From Lepas anatifera (taxonomy: Eukaryota > Arthropoda > Thecostraca > Lepadidae), in NCBI GenBank assembly GCA_034440635.1, contig JAOTON010001605.1, forward strand, positions 288,915-352,914: a stretch of DNA of 64,000 bases. Direction: 5' to 3'. Below, piece after piece: positions 1 to 11,340 of this stretch; the stretch's first letter is position 1; every line of letters starts with the position of its first letter. A model generated the notes under the pieces. The model was not told where the DNA came from. It saw only the letters and a list, made by a program, of their open reading frames with translations, and made no database searches. The position numbers were made by a program, and so were the translations under genes.

Positions 1-178
1 GGCTTATAGACGCACCAACTGCCAGGGTCATATGGCGTCGCCAACTCTTTCCCTGTTGGAAGGGTTTCTCGGGAGCCAGCTTGCTCCTTGTTCAGGGAAG
101 CCGCCGGGCCTTGAACCCGGGTCGGCTGAATGGAAGCCAGCTACGCTGACCACTCCACTACCGCGCCCCCAGCGTGGG
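1..178 (-). repeat. tRNA-derived SINE, family 1
   Basis: Read on the minus strand, a tRNA-like head carries an A-box-like GTGGAGTGGTCAGCGTAG (complement of about 143-159) and a B-box-like GGTTCAAGGCC (about 109-119). A body ending GACGCCATATGACCCTGGCAGTTGGTGCGTC follows in pieces at 1-60. A close copy lies on the plus strand at 21262-21429. It is a retroposed SINE, not a tRNA gene: the cloverleaf is not followed by a tRNA 3' end but by the SINE body. The window edge may cut the 3' tail. Confidence 0.75.
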
Positions 179-470
179 GGCCTAAACATTCAAACAAATC
201 CTTAAAAAGTTCCGAGGTTCAACACGACCTCAGGGGAGCTTCAACTCATGTGGCCTAGACAAGCTGGGGAGAGGGGGGCAAAGTGGTTCAAGAGGCCCAT
301 AACAACTAAGAGGGCCAGACCAGCTGGGTGCCTCAACGAGCTCAAGGGGCTCAAGATAAGCACATGAGGACCCTAAACAAGATAAAGGAGCCATACTAGT
401 TCAACGGACCAGACAGCATCCCAGGGGGGCCTTTCCAGTTCAATGGACACTAATCTAGCTAGGAGCCCTA
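179..470. repeat. degenerate short tandem repeat rich in AGCTCAAGGGGC
   Basis: Irregular 20-30 base units built around CAGCTGGG, GAGCTCAAGGGG and GGGGCC recur across this stretch. They resemble the larger array at 14081-15345 and may be a decayed copy of it. No coding potential is evident. Confidence 0.4.
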
Positions 471-2988
471 TGACCAAGTAAAAAAATTCGTATTTAATAT
501 TCTCAGGCGCCTTTACAGAAAAGGGCCCCAAATCAGCTCGGGCCCAAAGACAAAGGCAGTACTGTATAATACCTTCCAAGGACCCAGACAGGGCAAATGT
601 TGAGCATTTGGGCTATATCGGAACACTGCCCAAGGTGCACTTTACCAACATATTTACGTAGATCCAAATAAATAATTTGGGTAAGGAACAGTGGCGGCAC
701 TGCCATAGAGGCACATTAGGCACGGCCTAGCCACTTTTAAATGTCGAAGTAGGTATGCATTTTATGAGGGAATAAATATAATTTGACGCGATGTTTAAGC
801 TACCGAGAATATTCCTTTTTCGGATCACTGGGTCAAAGAGCCGATAATTTGCATCTCTGAGAATTCACGTTCGTAGCTCTTACCGTCAACAAATGTGATA
901 TTAGGCACTTCGCGATTTCCCTGAATCTGCCTAACACCGTGGCAAACCTAACGTGTGCTTTTTGATTGCCATCTCTAATGCCTCATTCATTCGGACGCGA
1001 GTACTGGCTAGTTAAATCAGCAACTCAGGCTTGCCTTAGAAGCTATCACGTGCGTCTTAGAACCTTTATTCGTTTATTGACATTCTTATACTCACGGATG
1101 TCTAGCCTTCTTCTAGGATACCGCTTTCTTCTAGTGCGGGACAGTAATTTGGAAATTATTTGCGAGATATCTAATTTGTGAAACCCTTATGAAGAACATG
1201 AGTCATGGCACAAAATCTGGCGGATGAACTTTAAAAAATCCGTTCACAAATCGATCATGCAGCGAGAAATTGGACGTCATAAACAATGAAGTGCCGAAGC
1301 TGTCCTTGAAATGGCAAGCTCTCGTGAGTACCTTGTCCTTCCCGGCTTACTTACCAACCTACCTATCCTTCATTAATTTTGCAGTGTACCTTCATATACT
1401 GCCGCATAACCATTTCCACATTCCACCGACATATGTTTTTATATTTGTTTCAATTTTTATGCTATTAAACATTTAAACATAAATATTATTTTAGCTCATC
1501 GACTCGAGTTTGCCCCTTCTCCAGATGACCTGCTGGAATCGCCCCATCTAATATCAGGTAAAAAGCCTGGACGTCCTTACCTCACAAAGCGATCGCATGA
1601 CAGCCAATCGTGAACATTATGAATTATGACAAACATTGAAGGGAATGTGGCACCTTCATAACGTGATTTTAACTGAGATAGCCAAGTTGTAAAGCAAGTC
1701 GGAAAACCCAGTACTCAATATATCATTTGTCTCGGAAGTCAAGATTTCCGTAGAAAAAAAGCTAAGACCTACCTGCAATGTACCTACCCCTCATGTACCC
1801 TTAGCAACAGGCCACAGTTTTCATGGCTGTTGGTGTGACGACATATGCTGACGTCACGATGAGCATCAGCCAATCGAAGCCCTTGAAGCGTTTCTAGTAT
1901 GGTAGAGGCTGCCGGATCATGACATCATCCTCAGGTAGATATTTGTTTCTTTTCCTAGAGGAGTATTTAAAAATCAAAATATTGAGCTCATTGTAAATTT
2001 TTCAGAGAAATTATGAGTGGTTTCATTATTTTCGGCTAAAAGTACGCATTATTACAATAAATTCCAGGATTTGAACAAGGTGCCACATACCAAGGTGCCA
2101 CATGCATACAAACATGCGATTACAATTTCCAGCTCCATGTGACAGAGGAGGCTTGCTTCACATTGAGTTTGTGACAGCCAGCATATGTACTTTCTGCACT
2201 TACTTTCGGTGGGGAGAAGGAGGCTAAGAATGCCAATTTTGTCACCATAAGCCAGATGGCTTCAGCGATGGACAAATATACCTGCGGTCCGACGTCAGAG
2301 TTCTGATATGAGGGGAAAACGGTCAACACCAGGTGACATAAAATCACAAACCAATGCACTGGTTGCAGGCTCCCTGCTGAGTGGCAGGTGCGGTAGGAGG
2401 TCGAGCCGGAGTGAGCGTTGAATCGCCCGGCGGAGTATTGGCGACGGAACAATGGGAATCGAATTGCAGGCAGAGTGGAGGAAAGATAATCTGCCTAACC
2501 CGACTCTGCATGGGTTATGCATGTGCAGCTCACGCGCACACTATTTAGATTTTTTGCTGGCTCTGAACCAAGTCACTGCCCCTCAGGGGACCGATCTTAA
2601 TTTGACATACTCATCCGACAAGTCAAGATTCGAGCCACGGGTAGTGACGCCCCCGGGCCCAGTCAGCTTTGGAAATATAGATGCCGCTCGCTGCAGTCGC
2701 GTCACCTCTAGCTCTTCGGGGTCCTGCAGCCTCTTCCAACCATGGTTTGTAAGAGTCGGAGTGCCTCTAGTTTTTCAAAGAAGTGGTGAACACCGTGGCA
2801 ACTGCCCTACTGCCCCACAGGCCCTCTGTTACCAGGCAGGTAACCGTATTGGGTCAGGGCAGCCCCTTTCTCTGCACCTCCCAATATGTAGCACCTGTTT
2901 GTTTTTGTACTCTTATTTTGTTGATTATTTGAAGTTCCTGTCCTTTTTATACCTTGCTTGGTGTCCCCACAGTTACAAGCCTTCTTGG
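471..2988. other. no gene recognised
   Basis: About 2.5 kb of AT-rich sequence without a recognisable protein or RNA gene. About 40 bases at 1638-1680 (GGGAATGTGGCAC and what follows) recur in diverged form at 15711-15752, so part is a dispersed repeat. A short direct duplication of CAAGGTGCCACAT lies near 2077-2105. The longest open frame (2452-3012 plus) shows no family features and runs into a SINE. Confidence 0.5.
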
Positions 2989-3164
2989 GAATGCCGGTGG
3001 ATTAGTGGGTAGTATCCTTGTCTTTGAAGCCACCGGTCCCGGGTCCAAGTCCCAGCGGAGCCTCTGGATAAGTTGATCTGATCCCCAAAACTCCTTCCAA
3101 CAGAGTGAGAGTTGACGACGTCTTATGACCTTGGCAACTGCTGCGTCGTTAAACCCCAACAATT
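2989..3164 (+). repeat. tRNA-derived SINE, family 2
   Basis: The head has an A-box-like GGATTAGTGGGTAGTATCC and a B-box-like GGGTCCAAGTCCC. It is followed by CTTCCAACAGAGTGAGAGTT and a tail GCGTCGTTAAACCCCAAC. A better preserved copy is at 21471-21650 and a tail-only relative at 23190-23412. Families 1 and 2 differ in their heads but share the middle domain (TATGACCCTGGCAGTTGGTG). Confidence 0.75.
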
Positions 3165-3996
3165 ATGGGAGTACAGCGCCCACTCGTGGCATATCTCGAG
3201 CCCCGGAACGAGGGTGACAGGATCCTTAGATGCTGCGATTCTCTTAGGGCGGCTTAGACCCGAGGGTTCCAGCAAGCCAGTTTTGGCCCAGATACCTTGA
3301 TATGACCGGGGTCGAGCCGCCCGTGGGCAGCCGCGAGCGGCCTAGGAACGCAACAGTGTCTACGGACATTGTCACGGGATCCAGATGGTCTGGGGATCAT
3401 GTTTTGGACCTGTGACTCGGCACACTCCGCCTTAAGGGGCTGCGGGTTTCCTTCAGGGCGTGTGATGGGCTGGAACTCCTCAAATCCTTGCAATTTACGA
3501 AACTCCGGCCTGTTATGCGTCCTGGAAATCTTCCCTCGGCCTCTGCGACCTGAGGATCGATGCGTATCACGGTAACCCGATGCATGGTCCTGCTGGCTCT
3601 CTCAGCTGATGGCGTCAAGGGGCTGAGTGCATTCTGATCAGAAGGATAGTGTGTCTCTCTCGTCTCTCTGTGAGGAAAGCACCTGTCCCCGTAGGCACTG
3701 TACCAGCCCCCGACCCAGCCATGGACCGCCGGCAACCCGGGGGGTGGCCGAAGGTAAATGTCTCTTCCATGGTATCTTTACGAGCTTCCACCTCCGCTGA
3801 CCAGACCGCACGGATTCCGACCTTTGTCAAGACACAGACAACCTTGAGTTCACCGTCTTACACCATCGCTATGATAGACTTTGCGTTAGCCAGATCCCCG
3901 CGCGGATTAGATCTGACCGGTTTGGCTCCTCTACCCCTGTGTGGGATAAGACTGCTTCCAGGTCCTGGTCCTCACTCTGGAGGAGCGTAGATTTAT
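3165..3996. other. no intact gene; possible upstream part of a decayed LINE ORF1
   Basis: GC-rich sequence with several overlapping open frames. The plus frame 3649-3990 is in the same phase as the recognisable ORF1 remnant that starts at 3997 and is separated from it by one stop codon, so it may be its decayed N-terminal part. I see no motif that proves this. Confidence 0.35.
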
Positions 3997-4512
3997 ATGT
4001 TTCAGGTAGTCCAGACCTCGACTACACTCGGAACCACGAGTCACGTCAATCGGCACTCCGTCACCAAAATGGGTGTCACCATGCCTTCAGAGGAAGGAAC
4101 GTGCAGCCTGCTGTCGGCTAAAAGCCTCTCCTGCTCGGGACAAGGAGACACCTTAGTTTCGATACCGGTGACAGTGGCTCTCCACCTGACAAAGAACAGT
4201 GTTGCTGGTGTTATTACTTGTGGGGAGCTTGCAGGGTCAACAGAGCAGGAGGTATTGAATTGTTTGGAATAACAGGAGGTGACACAGGTGAGTAAGAGGC
4301 TGAGCGGTGAGCTCGTAGCAACAAACACTTTCGCTCTAACTTTCAACACTAAGGAGCTGCCTCAAACCATCCGCGTAGGCTGGCCTTCCGTGCGAGTTTG
4401 TCGGTACGTACGGCGCCCCGTGCAATGCTACCGATGCCAGAGATACGGCCATGTGTCAAAGGCTTGCAAAGGACAGGAGAAGCGTGGGAGGTGCTCGGTG
4501 GCAGGTCAGCTG
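3997..4512 (+). pseudogene. decayed ORF1 (gag-like) of a non-LTR retrotransposon
   Basis: In one plus frame the translation contains a block typical of LINE ORF1 nucleic-acid-binding proteins: a segment around SIPVTVALHLTKNS (near 4150), then LVATNTFALTFN (near 4310), then a CCHC zinc knuckle CYRCQRYGHVSKAC (C-x2-C-x4-H-x4-C, near 4427-4470). ORF1 proteins of Jockey-like elements bind the element RNA with such knuckles. The frame is broken by a stop at about 4270-4272 (GAA TAA CAG) and another near 3990. The expected second knuckle and the endonuclease/RT ORF2 do not follow; a degenerate minisatellite begins at about 4570. This is an old fragment. Assignment to non-LTR elements is fairly safe, to a clade not. 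Confidence 0.6.
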
Positions 4513-4569
4513 CTTGCGAAGCTGATGTCCCCAGTGCATCGGAGGTGGCGGCGACCATGTAATCTGAAG

Positions 4570-4830
4570 GTCCGAGAGTTATTCTCATGGGTGCCGCAGA
4601 GTGTTGGTCTCAGGGGAGCCCCCCAAGAGGTAATTTTGGGAGCCCTCGAGAGTTAGCCTCAGATTGTGTCCCTGAGAGTCAGTCTCGGGGAGCGCCCAAA
4701 AGTTAGTATCAGAGAAGGCCCCCGGGTGCCAGTCTCAGGGGCATCCGAGAGCTAATATTGGGGCACTGAGAGTAATTCTGAGAGGTGCTCCCGAGATATG
4801 GTCTCACGGGCCCGAGAGTCCGCCTAGCCC
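4570..4830. repeat. degenerate minisatellite, units near GAGAGTTAGTCTCAGGGG
   Basis: The phrase GAGAGTTA or GAGAGTCAG followed by TCTCAGGGGAGC and a CCC run recurs about every 30 bases, for instance near 4570, 4647, 4675, 4745, 4767 and 4812. Units are diverged and no gene is seen. Confidence 0.5.
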
Positions 4831-6240
4831 AGGGGGAGGGGGTCATGGATGGGTTAACGCTCGCACAGCAATACAAGTCCTTTACAAAGCTTATGGGAAA
4901 CCCAAACTCCAAGGGCGTCCTGAAATCCCGATGCCTCCGGAACCTCCACCCATGGCTAAGGAGGGGTAAGTGAGCGGTTTTATCAGTATACTAAATAGGT
5001 ATAATATAGCATCTGGGGCACATTCCCACATCCCCTTTAATGTGTCCGTTTTTATTCCCATTTCGGAATTTAAAATACAATCCAAGTATATCACTTGAGA
5101 TCCAAAGCCCAAAAAGATTTTGAAGATCACATGCCTCGAAAAAAGTTTACCTTTGCTCATTGCATTCGAAAAAATAGAGAAATCGAAAGATACCGACCTG
5201 GCAACAGTACCGAAGGAAGGGCTAACATTAACGTATACATTAGCATCCACAAGAGAAATCGGACAGGGAATTTGACACTTCAGCTAATTCTAAATTGATA
5301 GGCCAACCCCAGTATCCACCTTCCTAAATATTCGGAAATAATCTTCAAATAACTTCGTAGAAAATTGGCAAACATGGGTAATTATAAAAATTGATTAACA
5401 TAATCATGAGAAGAATAAAAATTCATAACAAGTTAAAATAATAATAAGGTGAGCCAAGACGTTACATATCTCGGGCGCCTATTGCCTTTATAATTCGCTC
5501 ATTTACAGCATAGCAAGGGTAAGGAAATATCTATGGGTAATACAACTCGATCTGTCCGCGGAAAAGGTGTCTTTAAAGTTCAGGACACCCTACCATGTCC
5601 AGTGTATTTTGCTTCATTATTCCTTGTTTCCTTGGAAATTTCATGATTAAAGATTTCATGACTTCGGCTCTCGCAAAGTTTTGGTAATCATTTGCCGTAG
5701 AGGAGACTGTAATTTTTTCGTTCTCAAAACGACTAAGCTTCAATGACTAAGATCAAAGCCTGTAAGGCTGCTCAGTTTAATTACCAGAGTAAATTGAGGT
5801 AGAATAAACATGCACGCAGCATCATTTCATTAATTTTCCGGAATGTGCCACAAAGCTAGTGTTATTATAACCGAATCGCCATAAATGGGCCAGCTTTAAT
5901 GTTTGGTCACCTAAATCTAATCTGGGTCTGATCGAGAAAAATTAAACTACAAACAAAATAAGAACAAATACTTAAAAAGGCACAGTAATATTTTGTTTGT
6001 AGAAATTTAAGGTTAAAGTCCGATAGGAAAAAATATAGGAGATGGACCCAGGTTCTTAAGGGGCCCTAAACAGTTTTTGGACCCCCTTGGGCGAACCCTG
6101 GCTGCGCCAGTGGTTGGAAGTGTCCTTTATAGCAATAGAAAGTAAATAAAAATACTGAAATACAGTGAAAAGCCCGGTAAAAGCGATGTTGCAAAATTGG
6201 ATAAAAATGTCACTTATCATGAAGTCAATGGAAGTCATGT
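4831..6240. other. no gene recognised
   Basis: AT-rich sequence. Around 6050-6115 there is a fragment resembling a MITE end (GGCGAACCCTGGCTGCGCC). No motif-bearing open frame was found on either strand. Confidence 0.4.
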
Positions 6241-6446
6241 CCATAGGCGCAGGAACTTTTTCGAAGTTACAGGGGGGGTGCAAAACTTGTCACCGCTGGT
6301 GGGGTCAAATATGATTCGGCCTATCACTTGATTTGTTAACGGAAAAGGAAGGAATCGGATTAAAGTTGGGGGGAAACTGCCCCTAGTCCGAAAGCTGGGG
6401 CAGCCGCCCCTGCCCCCTGTCCCTCCCCCCGTTCCTGTGCTTATGG
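6241..6446. mobile_element. small nonautonomous DNA transposon (MITE) with 16-bp inverted ends
   Basis: The left end reads CCATAGGCGCAGGAAC (6241-6256). The right end, read inward on the other strand, is CCATAAGCACAGGAAC (6431-6446), so the 16-bp inverted repeats differ at two bases. The interior is G/C-rich near the right end (GGGGCAGCCGCCCCTGCCCC) and non-coding. No convincing target duplication was identified. Confidence 0.65.
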
Positions 6447-6884
6447 CCATGTCGTGTTATTACAAGTTTTGATTTACTGTGGCAGCACACGAGTGAAAGA
6501 CAAAGTGAACCTCCTTCGCCCTGAATAACACAACCTTGAACTGAACAGAGAACGATGCAGTTTATGTGTATTTGTTGAGTAAAAAATTGAAATGAACTGA
6601 TTCGATGAAAAACTCTGAAGTCTGTTCGTCAACATCGAATCCATCCCTCCATTTACAGTCATGAAATGCATGGTTCTTCCAAACTTTTCAGAGCAGCTTG
6701 TCGCTACAAATACGGAACAGGAGCAAGTCTGTGCTCTTCTTTCGATATCTGCATCTTTTAAAATGAAATTAAGAATACGTAAATATTTTCACAATGGATT
6801 ATTCGTTAAAAGAACGCAGAAATCTCTAATGATACGGAAGATGAAGCTGCGCGTGGTCGTTTGGCGAGACTCACACACCTGAAG

Positions 6885-7134
6885 CATAACCGGATCAAGG
6901 ATTTCCGATCGGAGGGGCAGGTGGTCAGAAGGTGGCGCTATCTGAATCACGGAGCGCTAATACTCGCATCCTGGAGGGCTAGCAAGCGACATTTCAGGGA
7001 GGCATCACCGATTTTGTCAGGGGGCGCCCGTGACCATTTCAGGGGGCGCCAAGGTTCGATCGGGAGTGGGGCAGGGCGGGAGGGGGGGGCAATTGCCCCC
7101 TTGACTCCCTGAGACTGCCTATTCAACCTGAAGC
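6885..7134 (+). mobile_element. diverged copy of the GGATCCGCC-type MITE
   Basis: Internal phrases match, in reverse orientation, the well preserved MITE at 55483-55734: CATTTCAGGGGGCGCC, GGGGGCGCCCGTGACC, and a start resembling GGATTGCCGATCGGGGGGGC (here GGATTTCCGATCGGAGGGGC at 6908). Terminal repeats are eroded. Non-coding. Confidence 0.55.
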
Positions 7135-8430
7135 TTTGAGTTATGCCTATTCTCGCATATATTCTCAGGCATGCACGCTGGTGTGGAATGGGTAATTGGT
7201 GCACATTGCAGGTATATATTTCATCAACGTTAAAATAAAGTGCTACAAACGCGTTATAATCCCTAAATTCAAATAAATAACTGAGAAAAACACGATAAAC
7301 CAAAATATTCAGTTGACTCAAGAGCCTAGTCCCTCTCGGGGCCGGAAACGTGTTGTCTGCAGTTGCCGTTGTCATAATAACGTTAACGTGGTACGCTGAA
7401 TTCTGTTTAGCACGACTGGGCTAGGCCTGCTTGTACTCTTTGACATAGTGTGGATCATTCAGACCGAAAGCTCTTCTGCGAAATTTAACGCAAGATGCAA
7501 GTCACTTTCTAATACAAGCTGCTTGCATTTTTCCATTCTGTCAGAAAACTGCTGCCGGTTGTTTTTTACGGGAATGATCAAACCTTTGAAGGGAGATCGC
7601 GAAAAAATTGTAATGGCTAGATCAAAAGGTCACAAAACGTTGTTTCAGAAGTCTTTGACTCATTTTTGCGATTTTGACCTCCAAATGCCTTAGAATCACT
7701 CTCAAAGTAAACATTTCTAGAAGACTTGTCAATAATTCTCACTATCGATCAAATGACGTAGCCTCGGTTATGACCATCAATTTCTCTAAGAACTAGGTAA
7801 ATCTGTCCTGAACAGTGGTGTAGAACCTCGAACTACCACAGAAAAAATGGCAAACATTGAAAAATTCTTTTGGAACAGAAATATGGGACTTTAAAGGAAT
7901 CACAATCGACCAATCAGAAGCCCAGGAATTCTCATACCTGGGTCACGTGACCGATCTGACGCAAAGGTTTCGTCATCCTGGGAATTTTGTAGAAAACGAC
8001 TGAAGACCCGAGGTACGAAACGATTGGAGACTTGACTATTTATTTTATGCTCCATTTTTATGGCAAACTGATTCATTTTGTAGTTTTTATAGGCTATATA
8101 AATCAATTCAAATACAAATACAGGGGAAAACATTTTATTACAAAAACAATAACTTTAAATCCTTAAAATAGGTTTAGAAAACTAAGACATGAAAAGTAGG
8201 TTCCTGCCTTTTATCGATATCATTAACATTTAACATATTTCAATATTAGTTGAGTGGCCTCCAAAAAGTTTGCCCAAGATACAAAAATAATTGACAGTTT
8301 CGTAATCAAGACTTTTCAAAAAGCAGGAAACCACAATACATGTTATCAAGTATCTCCCTTTAAAGTAGAGCCATTTTCCGCTGTGCCGCAAAGTGAGCTT
8401 GATGCCCGCCCTGTATAACGTCATGCTGCC
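7135..8430. other. no gene recognised
   Basis: AT-rich unique-looking DNA with no motif-bearing open frame. The last 20 bases before 8431 (CCTGTATAACGTCATGCTGC) recur in diverged form at about 9427-9446, just before the next TTAA element. Confidence 0.35.
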
Positions 8431-9414
8431 TTAATTCTCGTCCCACCGGGGGCCATCCATGGCCCCCTCCTAAGGTGTTTCCGGGATAGCAGAAAGACGA
8501 CGAGGCGCAGCACCGCGGTTGAGGGCTCTACCTCTCACCCAAGGTCAAGTCACCAGGCGAGGTTAACCAAGGTCACCTCACTTCAACTTTTGAGCTCTAT
8601 AAGAGCTACATTTCTTAATCGATCAATTTGAAACTTCCCACACTTTATAGCCCCTCCAGGGTCTACAAGATGTATATCCGGGATTTGTAGATTTCGTGAC
8701 CTGAGGTCAGGTCACGAGGAGACCTCTTCCATTGAAAAAGCATGGAAAAAGCTGCCTTATGATCTAAAAGTCACAAAAACGATTGCAAATGCTCGGCTTG
8801 CTCAGAAAAACGTTCTTGGACACCCTTTTACGGATCCCAGGGGCCATATTTGCCCTTTGACCTCTCCGAGGTCATCCAACGTCACCAGGGGTCGAAAACA
8901 GTATTTTGGCAATAACTTCTGACCTAATTAAGCTACAGCGTTGCGTCAAACACCATCGTGTATATCTCATCACTAGCTTTCATTTGATACACGGCAAGGT
9001 CATTTTCTGACCTTTGATGACCTCAGGTCATATGATGTCACGAGGTGACATCTGGAGGTCCAACCACTGGCGGGAGGTCATTACGTTCCATATAGCGGAA
9101 AAAGGTCTGGCATTTTCCTATCAAATGTTTTTACCAGATCTCATTAGCTCTAACGTCATAAGAGTTGTGCCCAGTTTGCTTAAGCATTGCATATTAGAGT
9201 GAAAATAGCCTATCTTGACCTAACTTGACCTCTGGAGGTCAAACCATTGACCTGAGCGCTTAACATGCCAAGTAATTTCTTACTGAATTCACGAGAGCTT
9301 TCTAATGCACTTCGCAGATTTGCACTAAGCCTCATATTTTCGGAGTTAGAGGGGGGGCATCGATGGCCCGGTGGGGCGAAGGTGGTGCCGGACCCCCGGT
9401 GGGGCGCGGGTTAA
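8431..9414. mobile_element. TTAA-bounded nonautonomous element, copy 1
   Basis: It begins TTAATTCTCGTCCCACCGGG (8431) and ends GTGGGGCGCGGGTTAA (to 9414). TTAA at both edges and G/C-rich termini match the other copies; TTAA target duplication is known for piggyBac and Kolobok elements. The interior is non-coding and carries many TGACCT/AGGTCA hexamers, for example GTGACCTGAGGTCAGGTCAC near 8698. A diverged 20-base phrase precedes both this element and the next one. Confidence 0.6.
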
Positions 9415-9450
9415 TGCCTTAAAAACCCTGTATGACATCATGTTGCCCAA

Positions 9451-10638
9451 TTAACCCTTGCCCCGGTGGCGGGTACGAACCACCTTCGCCCTGGTGGGGA
9501 GCTATAAAAGACCCCCCAGGATCTCGAAAACTAAGAGAGCTAGAAAAAAGCGCAAAACAGCAATCGAAAGCTCTTCGAAAATAATATCGAAAATACTTCG
9601 GTCATTTTTCTTGTGAGGTCAATATCAAGGTCGCCAGAGGTCAAAATAGGTCAAAATCGCTAATATGAGGTGTACTAAGAAAACCTCATATATCTCAGAA
9701 ACTATGATAGCTAGAAACATTTTCCTAACACCATTCGAAAGCTCTTGAAATGAACTTTCATTACAGTGGCATTTATTTTCGTGTCAGGTCAAAACATAGG
9801 GAGCTACAGGTCACTAAATATTGGGCATATTCTTGGGAATGTCCATAGCCACCAATGCATAAGGGCGTTTACTTTTTCGCTAATAGCTTCCAAACCAAAC
9901 AAGATACAGTCATAGTTTATGCACCATTGCAATCCTCTCGTCAATACGAATCGAATGATAGATGATATTGCTATGCCAGGTCAAATTTAAGAATTTGACC
10001 GGACTCAGGTCAACGGTCTGACCCAACTTGACCTGGTATAGTCATGATGTATATCATTTGACTTCCAGTGACTATACAAACACTTCGGTGACAAAATAAA
10101 AGCTCTATCTTAGTCTATTCAAATTTTATAGAGGAAAACACCAAAAATGCTTATTTGACCTAAGGTGACCTTTTAAAGGTCACAAGTCAAAAATTTTGGC
10201 AACAGCTTCAGAAATGGGCTAAGAGAAAGTCGCAATTGATGTTTGAAGTTGATTCCATCCATACTTACTGAGAAAAGCTCATTTTGTGATTTTCCCCATG
10301 TATTGACAATGCTCTGCACATGACCTTAGGTCACCAATATCAAAAATCTCGGAACAAATGTTGTAGCTCCTGGTGGGCCCAATATGTGGTATGAGTTTCA
10401 ACTTGATCGATTAACCCTTCTTTTAGTTATGCGGTCCTAAGTATTTTTTAGGTGAAGTCACTTCACCTGGCCTGGTGACCTGACCTGATATGACCTTGAG
10501 CCAAAATTTTCAGGAAAGATGTAAAAATGATGAAGGAACAGCTAGACCAGGTTTGGCGGCGCTGCGCGCCGCTGTTTTTTGGTCACTTCGGAAAAACCCG
10601 AGGGGGTCTAAAAAGACCCCCACCCGGGCGAAGGTTAA
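9451..10638. mobile_element. TTAA-bounded nonautonomous element, copy 2
   Basis: Starts TTAACCCTTGCCCCGGTGGC at 9451 and ends GGGCGAAGGTTAA at 10638, 1,188 bp. The right end contains GAGGGGGTCTAAAAAGACCCCC, a short palindrome. I count about sixteen AGGTCA/TGACCT hexamers by eye, including the everted pair TGACCTTAGGTCA near 10323 and TGACCTGACCTGATATGACC near 10478. No transposase-like frame. Closely related to the copy at 12451-13646. Confidence 0.7.
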
Positions 10639-10785
10639 TTGAACACGTTGGCCCCCTGAAACTCAAATCCTGGACCCGGCAGTGCGCATATTCATAGCTA
10701 ATTGCCCCTCCTACAACCACCAGCGAGGGAGGCATAGTTTCTAGGCGTCTATCCCAGAAATTAACAAAATATCCATCCAGCTTAC

Positions 10786-10840
10786 CTTGAAGAAAGAGAA
10801 CGACGACGCTTACTGTTGCCAATCCTGCCAGCCTCCTCAT
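10786..10840 (-). CDS. candidate first coding exon of a secreted or membrane protein
   Basis: On the minus strand an ATG at 10840-10838 opens a frame reading MRRLAGLATVSVVVLFLQ and then reaches the donor-like CAAG/GTAAGC; the intron would start at 10785. The peptide has a classic signal-sequence shape: two arginines followed by a hydrophobic core. The exon is 55 bp, so the intron falls in phase 1, the usual phase for signal-peptide exons. The upstream DNA (10841-11180) is unusually rich in CpG for this window, as expected for a promoter and 5' UTR. Downstream exons would lie at lower coordinates; none was recognised, and the putative intron is full of mobile elements. The gene may continue outside the window. 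The alternative is chance; the three signals together make an exon plausible but unproven. Confidence 0.45.
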
Positions 10841-11180
10841 TGTACACAGACGGAATCACTGAAACACGGCTGAAACAAACCTAAAAACTTCGTCTCCAGT
10901 CAAGTTTGCGGCAGATCAGCGTCGGCGTCCGCATGTCCACATGTATCTCGCTGCCCGAGCGCAAATACCCACACAGTCAATCACGCATACGTTCCCAATT
11001 CGCGCCCAAACAAAACGAGTGGTAGCACCGCTCAAAATAGATATTCCAGTCAGTCTGATCAAAACAGTGCACTTTCCAGCTTATCACAGTAATAATTCAC
11101 AACACCACGTCAAACCGTCCCTTCGCGCGCGTGGGAACGGCAACGAACCCCACTGACGCTTGGGTCACAACTGACGCCGG
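10841..11180 (-). promoter_or_regulatory. CpG-rich putative promoter and 5' UTR of the exon at 10786-10840
   Basis: The stretch contains many CG dinucleotides (for example CTTCGCGCGCGTGGGAACGG near 11121 and GGCGTCCGC near 10923), unlike the surrounding AT-rich repeats. It lies immediately upstream of the candidate signal-peptide exon. No clear TATA box was identified. Confidence 0.35.
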
Positions 11181-11269
11181 AGGCGACCCATGCCCGCCGG
11201 CACTGCCAGCAGTCGACGCCAGTGCCATCTCTGGCCAGTTTTCTCAACTAGTGTAGATAGCGTACTAGT

Positions 11270-11340
11270 TAGAGGTGGGAGTTTCAGGCAATTTTGCAGG
11301 CCCGGGCCCGGGCCCGGTCTGCTGCTGATTTTAGAAGCCA
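11270..11340 (+). repeat. solitary hAT-like terminus
   Basis: TAGAGGTGGGAGTTTCAGGC followed by AATTTTGCAGGCCCGGGCCC resembles the start of hAT-type elements. A related terminus in opposite orientation ends at 56420. The flanks of the two do not match as a target duplication, so they are separate fragments. Confidence 0.4.

Noticed and set aside
2452..3012. 186-codon plus-strand frame
   Set aside because: No domain or compositional signal, and its end overlaps a SINE.
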